DNA of 64,000 nucleotides from Nothopassalora personata (GCA_033816765.1 CM066288.1:744001-808000), one strand, 5' to 3'. Positions 10,790-21,237 are shown, counted from the first letter of the stretch. Translations and numbers: made by a program. The notes: generated by a model from the sequence alone, not told the origin.

Positions 10790-11359
10790 CGAAGCGACTT
10801 CCGGAGTGCTCTGGAGAAGTCGTTGACGTTGATTGAACATCATCTTAGCAGGTAGTCAGTCGTTGGGTGGATCCTGTGGAGTGTAGATGGAGTTGCTGCC
10901 TACATTCGTCCGAGTGGCCAGTGGCAGGGAGTCTCCGGACGATGGCGATATGTAGCAGTAGGCATCGCAGGCCGCGCTGCACTTCTCAGCCTGGTTGCAC
11001 GCGCTTTGGTTCCTGTGGTCGACATAGAATAGTCGTCCTTCGTGCAGCAGATTCTGCAAGGTCTGTCCAGCGGTCTCGAGAATAGTCGATTTCTCAGTGA
11101 GAACTGGCAAGTGCTCCACTGGCTTCAATCGACGGGTACAGTACAGATTCATGAATAGGTGTTCCATCGAAAGAAGCAAGTCTTGTGTGTAGTTGGTCAA
11201 TATGCCTGGATCTTGACCATTGGGTCTGGAGCTGTTTCGCCACTCATGGTTGTAAAGCTTCCTGTGGTCGTTCAGTGTCTGGAGTCCGCTGTACTGTTCC
11301 ACTGTCAACATTCGCACGCTTTGGAGAGACTCGCAGGTAGCCACCTTCGCAACATCCAC
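10790..11359 (-). pseudogene. Lipoxygenase relic
   Basis: On the minus strand, translation from 11359 shows a run typical of fungal lipoxygenases: LQSVRMLTVEQYSGLQTLN, then LTNYTQDLLLSMEHL, GRLFYVDHR, and SSGDSLPLATRTNVGSN followed by IYTPQDPPND. The frame then meets TGA at about 10858 exactly where the family has Trp (ND-W-LLAK). Recognisable residues AKMMFN continue beyond the stop, and a shift is then needed to reach VNDF. The catalytic C-terminal half with the metal ligands is missing, as is the N-terminal third. It is therefore a truncated, non-functional copy. Confidence 0.65.
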
Positions 11360-12558
11360 CTTTGCGTGTGTCCCATCGCCTACTGCTACAGCGAGTTAAA
11401 CATCGGGCTCTCCGGAAGTGATGAGATTAATCTGCATCTGTGTACACCTTGCCCAAAGCTCCAGCCGAGCATGCTGGAACAACACCCAACGAAAGCCCGA
11501 GAAGGAAGTTCTCTCTCGTTGCGCTAATATCGGCGGCTCGAATTCCATAATCTGTGTCTTGAGGCACTGAAGGGGCAGGCGGGGAAGCGGCACAGACTTG
11601 TCTCGTTTGATGTCTTTAACCATATGGCGAGGAGAACAGCACGGGCGAAGCAGATACTGCGACTATGGTAGTAGCTGACGAGGAGATCACTAGAGATATG
11701 CTCTGAATCAATATGGGGGAGCGCCGCTGTTTATCAATGCAATAGAATTTTCTTTACAGCATCAGCGTAGAGCCAGCGCTTTCCATCGTGGGAGACTATC
11801 GCAAAGGATGGCAGTGCGTAGCACACTACAACTTCGCATATCGCATCGAATCCTTTGCAACTCGACAATTGACTCAGCCAGAAGCTGTCGGTCGCCGGGC
11901 CGCCTTTCGATCCTGCTATTTGCCATGTTCAGATCGCGCATGGCAGACCAATTGAGAGGGTGTAACGCCAACGCATGGATGGCATAAAATATTTTGCTTG
12001 TGTTCGCTGCATGTCTGGCGGAAGGATCAGAAAGCGTGGCACTGCAGTCAGCTGTGCTAAACCTGGAAATCAGGGCAGTTACCTGAACTTTAATTGTTGA
12101 CGTAGCAGCTTGTCCGCCTCAGTCCCCAACGCAGTGGAAGGGCATGAGGATGTGTCGGCGACAATTTCTTAGAAGAACGGACGGATCCATCGTGTTATCG
12201 GCATGTTGGTGCTAGCCCCTCATCTAAGCTTACACTGGTTGATGGGATGATCTGCATGTGGCTGCGTTCTCCCATCGTGCACTGCTTGCCCAAGTCGGCC
12301 TGATTAATGCAAGACTAAAGTCATGTGAACCATGAGCCTTGACCCTCGAGGAGGATGGTGTCCGGTAAGAGCGGTGTTGCGCCGTCGAGTTTCATGCATG
12401 CGTCTTGCCGATGCTCGGGGTGTGCTATATGGCGTTGGCGAAAGTGCAATACACTGTTGGGACCTACCATGATTGCGACGCAGCAAATGAGCGAGCTTGA
12501 CCCATGACCAAGGTCGTGTTCTGTGTCCAAGAGTTGTGCCATGATGGAAGCTACCTCA
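11360..12558. other. Gene-poor interval
   Basis: About 1.2 kb. An open frame at 11396-11623 (minus) lies where the lipoxygenase N-terminus would be but has no clear similarity. Nothing else is recognised. Confidence 0.4.
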
Positions 12559-13947
12559 TCATGCCTCCGCTGGCTCCTGCTTTATCTCATCTGCATATAT
12601 GGGCTCCTGTTTCATGGGAGAAGAGCTGTCTTCTTCCTTCTTGATCCCATCCTCGGCACTAGAGGTACTTATCGTGCTGGATCTTTTAGATAGTGGTGTT
12701 AGCCTGGCTCTAGAGGACTCTCGCGAGTCGTGAAGCAGCGTCTCCGTGGCACTAAGCCTGCTTTTGGAGTCAACAGGAGGGCGTCGCGGCCTACGCGTCC
12801 CGCCAGGAATCGAATGTGTGCTGCTACCGCGACGCTGACGTCTCTGTGGGCCAGCCTCTGGATCCGGTGTGGGTGTCCGTGATTGTGAAGATTGACGAGA
12901 GTGTGATCCATCGCGCAGAAGGCTTTCCTTCCGCCGTCGCTCCTTGATGCGCTCAGCCGATGGCTTATCCTTGATAGCGAGCTTCTCCAGCTCCATCTGC
13001 CGTCGTGACTTCCTCCCAGAGAAAATGTTCAAACGAACATTACGCCACCCTCGCCAGCCAGTCCACCACAGCCATCCTCCGTCCATCTTTGCCACCTCAC
13101 GTTGGCGCGTTCGCACGACGGAACGCAAAGTGGCACGTCGTGCGTTCTCACGCTCCCAATATTCCATCCTGAAAGAGTCCCATCCTTCTCTGAAGTCGGG
13201 GGAGAACGGCTTGGGCAGTAGTAATACCCGCAGAACGTCGCCACCTGGTGCAATGTCCTCCTCCAAGATACCATGTCGTTCTGCGTGAGCATTCCAGGAA
13301 TCTTTGGGCGCGCCGAGTTCGATATCTTTGGGGACAATCTGGAAGTTGACACGATCTTCGCGGAACCAGCCCATCTGATCTAGCATTGCAACCCATCCAG
13401 CTAGTTCCGACAAGAAAGAGCCCTTGACAACTACAACTTTCAAGTTGAAGCCTCGCAGGCCACGATTCGTCGTGGAGATAAATTTTCTAGGCCATCGCAC
13501 GCCACGCTCGTACATGCCTGTTCCCCAGAAGAGACACAGCGTAACCACTCCGCTGCACCAGCCCAGCTTCTCAGTCGACTCGACAACCCAGTAAACGCTG
13601 CCACCTACTCCGCTGCCATCTTCGCGAGGACGGAAGAATAGCAGGTAGGTGAACAGCAGGTTCCAGATGGTCAATCCAAAGACCAGCAGTAGATGTATAC
13701 GTAGTCGTGCTCGCAAGCTGATGTATTGCAGTCGCAGCGAAGACTCCAGAATCAGCAGGTTCAGATATATCTGCGGGGGACTGGACGGCAGTACATCTCG
13801 AGGGTCGCTGTTTGTTCCATCCGGTGATAGCGGCGCTGTTATGGACGAAGGCGAAGAAGAGGAAGCTTTCGCGTTCGCTGCCACCTGTTCGGCGCTGACA
13901 TCAGGCGGAGGAGCACCTTTGACTATGCGGTCGATAGGGTCGCTCAT
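12559..13947 (-). CDS. SPO7: Nem1-Spo7 phosphatase regulatory subunit Spo7
   Basis: A single exon of 462 residues. Spo7 is the ER/nuclear-envelope partner of the Nem1 phosphatase, which activates the lipin Pah1 and so controls phosphatidate, lipid droplets and nuclear shape. The conserved start IYLNLLILESSLRLQYISLR (residues about 60-79) is followed by two hydrophobic segments: LLLVFGLTIWNLLFTYLLFF, then VVTLCLFWGTGMY after a short loop. The domain continues with FNLKVVVVKGSF and VLRVLLLPKPFSPDFREGWD, also typical. The C-terminal 150 residues are basic and serine/proline-rich low complexity, much longer than yeast Spo7, as in filamentous fungi. Confidence 0.88.
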   Translation of the reverse strand: MSDPIDRIVKGAPPPDVSAEQVAANAKASSSSPSSITAPLSPDGTNSDPRDVLPSSPPQIYLNLLILESSLRLQYISLRARLRIHLLLVFGLTIWNLLFTYLLFFRPREDGSGVGGSVYWVVESTEKLGWCSGVVTLCLFWGTGMYERGVRWPRKFISTTNRGLRGFNLKVVVVKGSFLSELAGWVAMLDQMGWFREDRVNFQIVPKDIELGAPKDSWNAHAERHGILEEDIAPGGDVLRVLLLPKPFSPDFREGWDSFRMEYWERENARRATLRSVVRTRQREVAKMDGGWLWWTGWRGWRNVRLNIFSGRKSRRQMELEKLAIKDKPSAERIKERRRKESLLRDGSHSRQSSQSRTPTPDPEAGPQRRQRRGSSTHSIPGGTRRPRRPPVDSKSRLSATETLLHDSRESSRARLTPLSKRSSTISTSSAEDGIKKEEDSSSPMKQEPIYADEIKQEPAEA

Positions 13948-14579
13948 GTTGGCGACTCAGAGGTGTCGAAGCCGCAGCCACTAACTATCAATATGTGCTA
14001 TGCCGAGCCACGCGAAGATAGGAAGCAAGCCGAGCTAGGCTCCAGCATCCCGGCACAGGTGACGTCAAGTGAGGCGTACTGTAGTTCACCGCACGCTCGC
14101 GTTTCATGTGATAGGGATGTGCTCAGCTGCCTAGCACGCCGCCGGGCACGAAAGGTCGAGGTCAGGTCGTGTCGTGTCGTGGCTGTTGTTCGGACGGAGA
14201 GAACGTGGTGGCCCGGAGCTTGAGCAAATGCCGCGCCCGGCCTAAGGGTCGTCATTGCAGCGACGAGTGTATGAGAAAGACACTTTTCACAACGATATTT
14301 AGTCATGTCGTTGCCTGCACCTGTCAACAGACCCGGCCGCTGCGGTGATAGTGTGCTTCCAAAGTCCGCGTGGCAAGGTATACCACGACACTACCCGCCA
14401 GCGTGAGATCAAAGAAACTTCCCCCAGCCAAAGTGGCTTCTTCACTTCGGACTGCGAGCCTCCTCGCCCTCCCAGCTTCCATTCGATCGACCGCCCTGCT
14501 TGCCGCCATCTACGCCACGACACCGATCATAACAACCACACCCCACGGTGCCAAAGTCCAAGCGAGCGGCTACTCCACC
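13948..14579. promoter_or_regulatory. Bidirectional promoter region SPO7 / CLD1-like
   Basis: About 630 bases separate the divergent ATGs. A full palindromic CRE/ATF site TGACGTCA lies at 14060-14067, about 113 bases upstream of the SPO7 ATG. An open frame in phase with the plus gene continues upstream of its ATG to a TAG near 14348 but contains no ATG. Confidence 0.4.
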
Positions 14580-16160
14580 ATGGCGTCTGCTTCCGAGTCC
14601 GCCGACGACCATACTGGCCCAGTGCCACCGTCCGCGCCGATGGGTGGAAAGCCGATGCTGGCGCGCCACCGCGCAAAGGAGGAGGGCCATGCAGAACCAA
14701 AAGGCCATGGACGAGATGGCAACGCGTACTTTCCACTAGGCTACAAAGAAGGCTTCTCGCAGTGGTGGGCAGGCCTTGCGCCCGCGGTGACAGAGCACAG
14801 AGTGATGAGCTTCATCCCATATCTGCAGAAGCCGCCTACGCATATGCAGACCGGCAGCGAGCCCGTCACCGCAAACAACTCCACACTAAGTCTGGACAAG
14901 AGCAACAAGACCTCGGGAAGTGGCGAGACGGTGGAGCGAACGACCAGCATACACGATCCTCACGGGCCGCGACAGTGGCAAAGCAAGATGGTAGAGTTGA
15001 GTGGCAAGGATCGAGCTTTGAACGAGTTCAGCGTTGAACGGCTGGGGGAGGAGGTGAAGAACAATCTTGTCATGGTCCACGGCTACGGGGCAGGACTCGG
15101 CTTTTTTTATAAGAACTACGAGGCATTGTCGCGCTTACCGAACTGGAGGCTGTATTCGCTCGATCTTCCTGGCATGGGCAGAAGTACGCGACCGCCTTTT
15201 AAGATCAATGCGAAGGACAAAGAGGGCAAGATCCGCGAAGCCGAGAGCTGGTTTGTAGACGCCCTCGAGGAGTGGCGGAGGAAGAAGGGCATCGACAAGT
15301 TCACACTGCTTGGTCACAGTATGGGCGGCTACATGGCTGTGTGCTACGCGCTGAAGTACCCTGGACATTTGAACAAGCTCATTCTGGCTTCGCCAGTAGG
15401 CATACCAGAAGATCCGTATGCAGTCAACGAGGACATGCCAGAACCTGGCGACAGCACAATGGCGAATGAAGTAGCGCAGGACGCGAGCGTGGGAACGGTA
15501 AAGGCCGACAATAAGCCACCACGGCGACAAATGCCAAAGTGGCTGACGACACTCTGGGATGCCAACATCTCGCCTTTCTCTCTCGTGCGACTTTCAGGAC
15601 CGCTTGGACCTCGGTTAGTATCTGGCTGGACTAGCAGGCGCTTCTCGCATCTACCTGCGGATGAAGCTCAAGCACTGCACGACTACAGCTACTCGCTCTT
15701 CCGACAGCGTGGTAGTGGCGAGTATGCGCTTGCTTATATTCTCGCGCCAGGCGCTTTCGCACGATCTCCTTTGGTTCGCAGAATCCATGGGGTTGGTAGA
15801 CAGTACTTGGAAGCACACAGAGAGCCATCGCCAGACTACGCTTCGTCAACGACCGAGGAAGTGCCGAGAAAGACACGAGAGACCGGTGTACCAGTTGTCA
15901 TGCTTTACGGCGAGAATGACTGGATGGACGTTGCCGGCGGGTATGCTGCACAGGAGCGCATGCGGGAAGAAAAGAAGAAGGCACTCTCGCACGCCACTGA
16001 GCGTGAGAAGCAGCTCGAGAACGGCGAGACCAAGGTTACCATCATCCGCAAAGCTGGTCACCATGTCTACCTCGACGGCTACGAACAATTCAACAACGAG
16101 ATACTGAATGAGATGAAAGATGTCGAGGAGCGACAGAAGAGGCTAGCATCACTGCAATGA
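14580..16160 (+). CDS. Alpha/beta hydrolase of the ABHD4/5-CLD1 type (probable lipid acyl hydrolase)
   Basis: A single exon of 526 residues from the ATG at 14580, which has a near-perfect context (CCACCATGGCG); the frame upstream has no ATG. The hydrolase core starts with the oxyanion loop LVMVHGYGAGLGFFYKNYEA. DLPGMGRSTRP follows, then the nucleophile elbow GHSMGG (Ser247). The Asp region is VVMLYGENDWMDVAGG, and the His region is KAGHHVYLDGYEQF. HHVYLD (494-499) is an HX4D motif as in CGI-58 and yeast Cld1, Ict1 and Ecm18. Yeast Cld1 is a mitochondrial cardiolipin deacylase, so a role in phospholipid remodelling is likely, but the substrate and compartment cannot be read here. A long polar insertion lies between residues about 290 and 340. 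Confidence 0.83.
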   Translation: MASASESADDHTGPVPPSAPMGGKPMLARHRAKEEGHAEPKGHGRDGNAYFPLGYKEGFSQWWAGLAPAVTEHRVMSFIPYLQKPPTHMQTGSEPVTANNSTLSLDKSNKTSGSGETVERTTSIHDPHGPRQWQSKMVELSGKDRALNEFSVERLGEEVKNNLVMVHGYGAGLGFFYKNYEALSRLPNWRLYSLDLPGMGRSTRPPFKINAKDKEGKIREAESWFVDALEEWRRKKGIDKFTLLGHSMGGYMAVCYALKYPGHLNKLILASPVGIPEDPYAVNEDMPEPGDSTMANEVAQDASVGTVKADNKPPRRQMPKWLTTLWDANISPFSLVRLSGPLGPRLVSGWTSRRFSHLPADEAQALHDYSYSLFRQRGSGEYALAYILAPGAFARSPLVRRIHGVGRQYLEAHREPSPDYASSTTEEVPRKTRETGVPVVMLYGENDWMDVAGGYAAQERMREEKKKALSHATEREKQLENGETKVTIIRKAGHHVYLDGYEQFNNEILNEMKDVEERQKRLASLQ

Positions 16161-17479
16161 CATGGCAACGGCTTCGACCTTGCCTCAATTTATGCATAGC
16201 GGGGCGTTGGATAGATCGACTTATACCGTAGAGCGCGAGCGAAGACGCCATAGATGCGATGTCGACACCATTTTTTATCTACGCAACCGGCTATGGCAAT
16301 CGTTTTCTCTCTGTCGACCTCAACATACCGAGTATTTCGTCGAGCCGGTCTCAGATCGATAGTCTGCTCACGAGTCCGAGACACAGTAACGCTGCACAAA
16401 GAAGACAGTGCCTGGCCTGCTGCATATTGCAGACCACCCCCCTTTGCACACACCAGGAAACTCAGTGCAAATTCTGATAACTGTCAGTAGTCCTCAAGGG
16501 CTGTTCTGGAAGGAGAAACTGTAATGGAGTGGGCGAAACATCATCACAAGCCATCCTGCTACCTACTTGGTCACAAACAAAGGCCATGGTCGCCCGGCAC
16601 GGCGAGCATGTCAGTCCCTTCGCTGCTGAATCGTACTGTTCATATCATAGCTGGCCTATGCTGAGATGATTGACTGGTCGATCCCGGCTATGACGTCTAC
16701 TCACTTGATCCATGACCTGATCCACTCGACCCTTAGTCGACTTCGAACGACGGAATGAATGCAGACAGAAAGGCAAATGCTTCACCAACTCCATCACGCA
16801 TCGATCGTTGAAGACATTCCACTCTGGACATTCGTAGTGGATGCACTGTGTAATCTTCCCGCTGGCGAGTGTGGAAATGGCGTGAGAGGCGCTGGTGGGG
16901 AATTAGGGGGCCCGAGGGGATATTGATCAAAGTCTTGGGGACAGGGAGATCTTGCTAGGAGCGAGCAGCGGGCGTGGAAATTTGGAAGATGCGATAGTGA
17001 TATGGCGAGATTTGGACGCGCCATGACTTGTCAATGATGCGCAGCGTACATACCAAAGGTAAAAGGATCAAAAGTCTGCATTCTCCAATTACCGATCGGT
17101 GATCTAGTTCGTTATGGTCTGGCAGCTCGTGCCTTACGACTCCGGCGATTCGCCGTGGTCGGTGCATCGCGGCATTCGATGAATTGCCATATTCTATCGA
17201 ACACCGTTACTTACGCCCTCCAATTTCTGCACACCTTTACGCTTTTGATTCTCCCGGTCGGGCTCTTCTCTTGAATCCAATCCGAGATACTCGTCGCTAG
17301 CGGCAAAGAAGTGTGTCTCGCAATTAGATCAAGCTCGATACAGCGATGGACACCGGAAGTATTCAATATATAAAGACTCCTCCACCCAGGTGGTAACTCG
17401 TTCGTTCATCATCATCATCATCACTATCCAATTCAACACAATACTACTCTCAGAAGCTCAATCGAATCCAACTTGCACA
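16161..17479. other. Intergenic region upstream of secreted peptide gene
   Basis: About 1.3 kb with no recognisable gene. Its right end is the promoter and 5'-UTR of the peptide gene, including a CAT triplet run at about 17407-17424. Confidence 0.45.
17365..17374 (+). promoter_or_regulatory. TATA box of the secreted peptide gene
   Basis: The sequence ATATATAAAG lies about 105 bases before the ATG at 17480. A CT/CA-rich leader without ATG lies between them, giving a typical strong fungal promoter layout. Confidence 0.55.
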
Positions 17480-17893
17480 ATGCAGTCAGTCATTTTCAAG
17501 CTCGTTGCTCTTGTGGGTACATACCTTCTCTTCACAACAATGGATCATTTCCAGCGGTTCGGGACATACTCTATGTCATTACTAACACCTTAATGCAGGC
17601 GGCAATTGTCCTTGCAACTCCCCACGGGGAGAAGGCCGAAATCGAAGACCTTGGCTCGAAGCTCATGGTCCGTGACGACGGTGTTGAGATGACGGGAACA
17701 TTCCTTAAGTACAGGTCTACCGTGGAGACTGGTCCAATGGCCAACCTGCAGAAGGTGAGTCCACAATAGGTTGCCATAAAGAGCAAAAAATGACGTTGGA
17801 CTGTAGCGATGCAGGGACGGTGATGGTTCGAACGACGGCGACCTGCCCTGCTGCATTCAACTTGGAAGGAACTCGTACTGCTACTGTTGCTAG
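17480..17893 (+). CDS. Secreted precursor of a six-cysteine peptide (effector-like)
   Basis: Three short exons (17480-17512, 17599-17754, 17807-17893) give 91 residues. Intron 1 (86 bases) ends with an ACTAAC branch point and CAG; intron 2 (52 bases) has GTGAGT and TAG. Splicing intron 1 at GTGGGT joins MQSVIFKLVAL to AAIVLATPHG, making a convincing signal peptide. A charged cysteine-free propeptide follows to residue 62. Lys63 ends exon 2 and Arg64 starts exon 3, forming a dibasic Kex2-type site. Cysteines 65, 78, 79, 88, 90 and 91 all lie in the remaining 27 residues (C-x12-CC-x8-C-x-CC). Retention of intron 2 would add four residues and stop, with no cysteines. No family is recognised. The broken SDR gene and another possible small secreted ORF are neighbours. 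Confidence 0.7.
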
Positions 17894-18104
17894 ACCAGTC
17901 CGCAGGGGACCCAATGATAGAGCATCGCGTTGTCTTGTCGAGGGAGAAGCCATTGTAGAATAGCTTGTGGATTCAACATCGAACTCCGACGGAATCGCTG
18001 ATCTTTTGCTTAGCAAAGTTGGGATCTGTTCCGGATAGCTTAGAAGGAGTTCGGTGTGTGGATAGATATGCAATGGATCGTTTTCGCGAAGTGGAGTCCG
18101 AAGT

Positions 18105-18590
18105 TTAATCGTTAAAGTAGAGTTTCCGCTCGCGGACCCTTAGGGGCCTCTTGATATTGAGTTGGAAGGAGTGCCAGAGTTCGTCTATGTCGACGTCTAT
18201 GAGAACGCCAATCCCTGACATGCCGCCGGCGTTGTTGATGAGGATGTCGGGTCCTGTTGAAAAGTGGGCGATGATTTGGTCGAAGACTATTTGGATTGAG
18301 GGTTGAGAGGTGATATCTGCTGTCGCGAGGAACATCTCTGCGGTGCTGCAGGTTTCTTTGATTTTGGTGGCGCTCTTTCTTCTAAGGTGAGAGCGTGCGA
18401 CCTAGAAGGACGATGCCTTTTGTGTGGGCTTTAGCGAAGGCTATGGCGATGGCTTGTCCCATGCCTCGTCCTGCGCCTGTGGTGAGGACCATCTTGTCGG
18501 AGCAGTCGAGTGTGGTGGTGTCGGGTCGATTGCTGGATACTGGTTATTATGGTGAGTAGGCGTGAAAGTAGGGTAAAGGCGGGCGGCCAT
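18105..18590 (-). pseudogene. Short-chain dehydrogenase/reductase relic
   Basis: Translation from the ATG at 18590 starts like fungal SDRs (MAARLYPTFTPTHHNNQYPA). The cofactor motif TGAGRGMGQAIAIAF appears only in another frame. The frame shifts again around the GRTLS and TLEE-like stretch before ATADITSQPSIQIVFDQII and the NNAGG motif. Homology ends after FQLNIK, and the catalytic YxxxK region is absent. At least three frame changes and a missing 3' half make it a pseudogene. Confidence 0.65.
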
Positions 18591-18745
18591 GGTGCTGCGT
18601 GTCAATTGTTCTTGCTGCTTCGCCCTACTTTATGAGGAGCTTTAGTACACCTGTGATAGTACCTCAATGCTAATGTAGTCCAGCTCCCTCCTCGGCATTA
18701 CCCAGCGGACATGACGGCGATGCCTTGAGCTTGAGATAGAGCTGA

Positions 18746-18967
18746 ATGGTAGCTACCACGCTACTCCTTGGCTTGCTGACTACTTTGCGGTTCCTCCTGG
18801 CCGCTTTCTTACCACCACTCGGTGCAGCTGCGTTGCAGGAAGATTGTCAGAGCACATGTGTGTGTATTCGAACTAGGTTTAACACTTCAGTTGTACACAC
18901 CTGGATTAGCGCAGAATCATGTCCTTCTCTGTTGACCTCTTGCAACGATAGTGAAATGTTCGTTTAA
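18746..18967 (+). CDS. Possible small secreted cysteine-containing protein
   Basis: An uninterrupted 73-residue frame. Residues 1-29 are strongly hydrophobic with AAALQ as a plausible signal cleavage region; the remaining 44 residues hold five cysteines (34, 38, 40, 59, 66) and two N-glycosylation sequons (NTS, NDS). The start context is weak (T at -3), no intron or TATA box supports it, and an odd cysteine number is unusual. It lies 850 bases from the six-cysteine peptide gene but shares no pattern with it. It may be a chance frame. Confidence 0.3.
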   Translation: MVATTLLLGLLTTLRFLLAAFLPPLGAAALQEDCQSTCVCIRTRFNTSVVHTWISAESCPSLLTSCNDSEMFV

Positions 18968-19189
18968 ATGCACTTGATGTGTCGGACCTAAATGGCAGAT
19001 GTGCATCCCGATTCTACCTGTCCGGTCGTTCTGTATACGCGCACCTTCCCGCTCTATCAGTAAGATCTCTACCATGTGCATGCTCATGCCCGCAAACGTA
19101 CAAAACATGACCAACGAAATCAACGCCCGTGGCATATGAATGCCGCTCCTTTCTAGCTCATGCTCAAACTCCCTCAAACGCCAAGCTCT

Positions 19190-20245
19190 TTAATGCTTCG
19201 CCGTGACAGTCTCGCCGGTGGCCTTCTCGACCATCTCCTTGGCGATGTCTCCCAGGGCAACCATGCAGACCGTCTGCCAGACTCCCAAACCGATTCGTGG
19301 TGCAACACCACGGTAGAGACCTTTTAGGCCATTCTGCTTGTAGATGTAGGCGAACGTGTTTCCGACTGTCATCTTCTTCGGGCGGTTCGGGTCTTCCTTC
19401 TTCGATTGCATCTCGACACGGACGACTTCGATGGGCTGGTTCCAGGCACTGAGGCCACCACCGAGAGCAGAGGCCAAGATTCGCTCTGGGGCGGAGAGCT
19501 TCTGCGAAGTGTCGGTCTTGCCGGTGAAGCTGCGGATACCGTTCTCACTGTAAATTGTCAGCTCTTGCATGTCCTTGGATTCCTCATTTGCAGGCAGACG
19601 TACGCAACTCTGCTGAGACCGAATCGCGAACCCCAGTTGGTGACCTGTCGCACAGCGACCGCATTCACACCCTTGTTGATACCCTTGATACCCTCGGCGC
19701 GGTAGATGGCCATGAAGGTCTCCATCGTGCCCGGTGGCTTCGCGCCTCCTGCCAAGGCCTTGTGCTTGGTCATCTCGACAGTCTTCATGCACGTGCAGAA
19801 ACCCATGGTGGCGTATGCCTGCGCGAGACCACCAAGCATACCACCGCTGATACCAGCCACGAAGTTGCTCGCGCCGAAGCTCTTGGCGTAGTATTCACCC
19901 TCGGAAGCTACGAAGAGCAGGACGGCGCCTTTGGAGGAAGCCTCAATCCAGGCCCATGGGATGAGACCCTGGTAGACTGTGCGATGCTGTCAGCTAGCTG
20001 TATCCTGCCGTATCGTACGCATGTCATGTCTACTCACAGCCGAAGATACCACCACGACTCCAGATCCTCGCGATAGCACCTGCCATGCCGTCCTTTCGGT
20101 TTGCAGCCATGGTGGTCTTCATCACCTCGAGAGGCTGGCCAAGGGTCGTCACCTCGAACAGATTCAGACCGGCGCCCAGCAGCAAGTTGCTGAACTTGAC
20201 CGGCTTCTTCTCGAGCTTCTTGCCATCAGTGCTAACGACGGACAT
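19190..20245 (-). CDS. YHM2: Mitochondrial citrate/2-oxoglutarate carrier Yhm2
   Basis: Exons 20245-20038, 19976-19604 and 19547-19190 (minus) join over introns of 61 and 56 bases and give 312 residues. This inner-membrane carrier exchanges citrate for 2-oxoglutarate and feeds cytosolic NADPH. Carrier signatures QPLEVMKT and [20 protein letters not shown] occur in repeats 1 and 3. The segments [36 protein letters not shown] and [20 protein letters not shown] are near-invariant in Yhm2. Homology fixes the splice at [14 protein letters not shown], where unspliced reading would give a stop soon after. It lies about 1 kb from citrate synthase on the same strand, a functionally related neighbour. 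Confidence 0.93.
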
Positions 20246-21237
20246 GCTGGTGTGCGGTGTTGCGCTGGTATGAAAGGCCGGACCAAGGCAATCGTGCGGC
20301 TTCGTCGCCTAGTGCTCGGGGATAGAGGTGGAAGTGGGTGTTGTGGTGCAAGTTGGATTGGGGGCTGCGAGTGATCCTACGACTCGGTTGGGACGAGAGG
20401 GCTGAGACAAAGCAGTACTCGGCGAGTCGGCTGAGCGAAGAGGAGGAAACGTGACAAGCACAGCGAGCGGTATACACAGGTGCAAGGTGTGGGACGAACA
20501 GAACACGACTTCACACAATAGAACTACCTCTTAGTGCGGGTCAGCAAGAATGCCTGACTTGCTTGGGACGTCGATATCTTATCGTTCAAACTTTTTTGGT
20601 TGAGCCGTCGCATTCGACGAAGCTCTGACCTTCTTCGGAGTCCGCACGAGAAGACAGCGGGGCCTATCGATCATAATCATCATATGCTCGCTTCCTTGAT
20701 TATTATGCTTACTGAGCTCAGCTCGGGCAGATTGCGATGCTCAACAATGAAGCTCAACCCTCCACATGACAGTCTCACCGGCGTTGCGACTCCATGGTCA
20801 GCGGTATTGCGCGAGAACCAAACGGGGCCCCCGGCTATGCGATAACGACGACCCCAGATCGCGTTAGGGAGTGCTTTCGGCGTATGGCAAAGTGAAGCTG
20901 ATGGACAGAAACAGAATCGCACCATCTCGTCGCTGGACAATAGTACAGCTGTCGCCCTGATTCTGAGGTCTGGTCCTACACAGACTTCATCAGGCTAATC
21001 TAGTTGTCACACTCGCTCGAAAACCTCTAGCTCCCAATGATCCAACAGCCATCCCTATTGACACACGCAAAAGACTGGTAATACACTGATAGAAGCGCTT
21101 TCTGGTAATCGCGCGTCACCGCCATCTCACTTTTTCTTCATCTTCATTTCGCTACCACCTCCATCGCCTCCAAGTATGTGCAACGCTCGCCTTACGCGTG
21201 CATCGCTGTTTGGTATGCGCGGAAATGTGTAGGCAAT
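20246..21237. other. Intergenic, YHM2 promoter and citrate synthase 3' flank
   Basis: About 990 bases. The half next to YHM2 should hold its promoter; a CT-rich tract reads on the minus strand. No further gene is seen. Confidence 0.4.

Noticed and set aside
14370..14579. N-terminal extension of the CLD1-like hydrolase that looks like a presequence
   Set aside because: The frame starts at a GTG with no upstream ATG before a stop, while the ATG at 14580 has an almost perfect context. An upstream exon cannot be fully excluded.
17717..18073. A 118-residue minus-strand frame over the peptide gene
   Set aside because: It is antisense to the peptide exons and to the SDR relic's flank, with no start or domain support.
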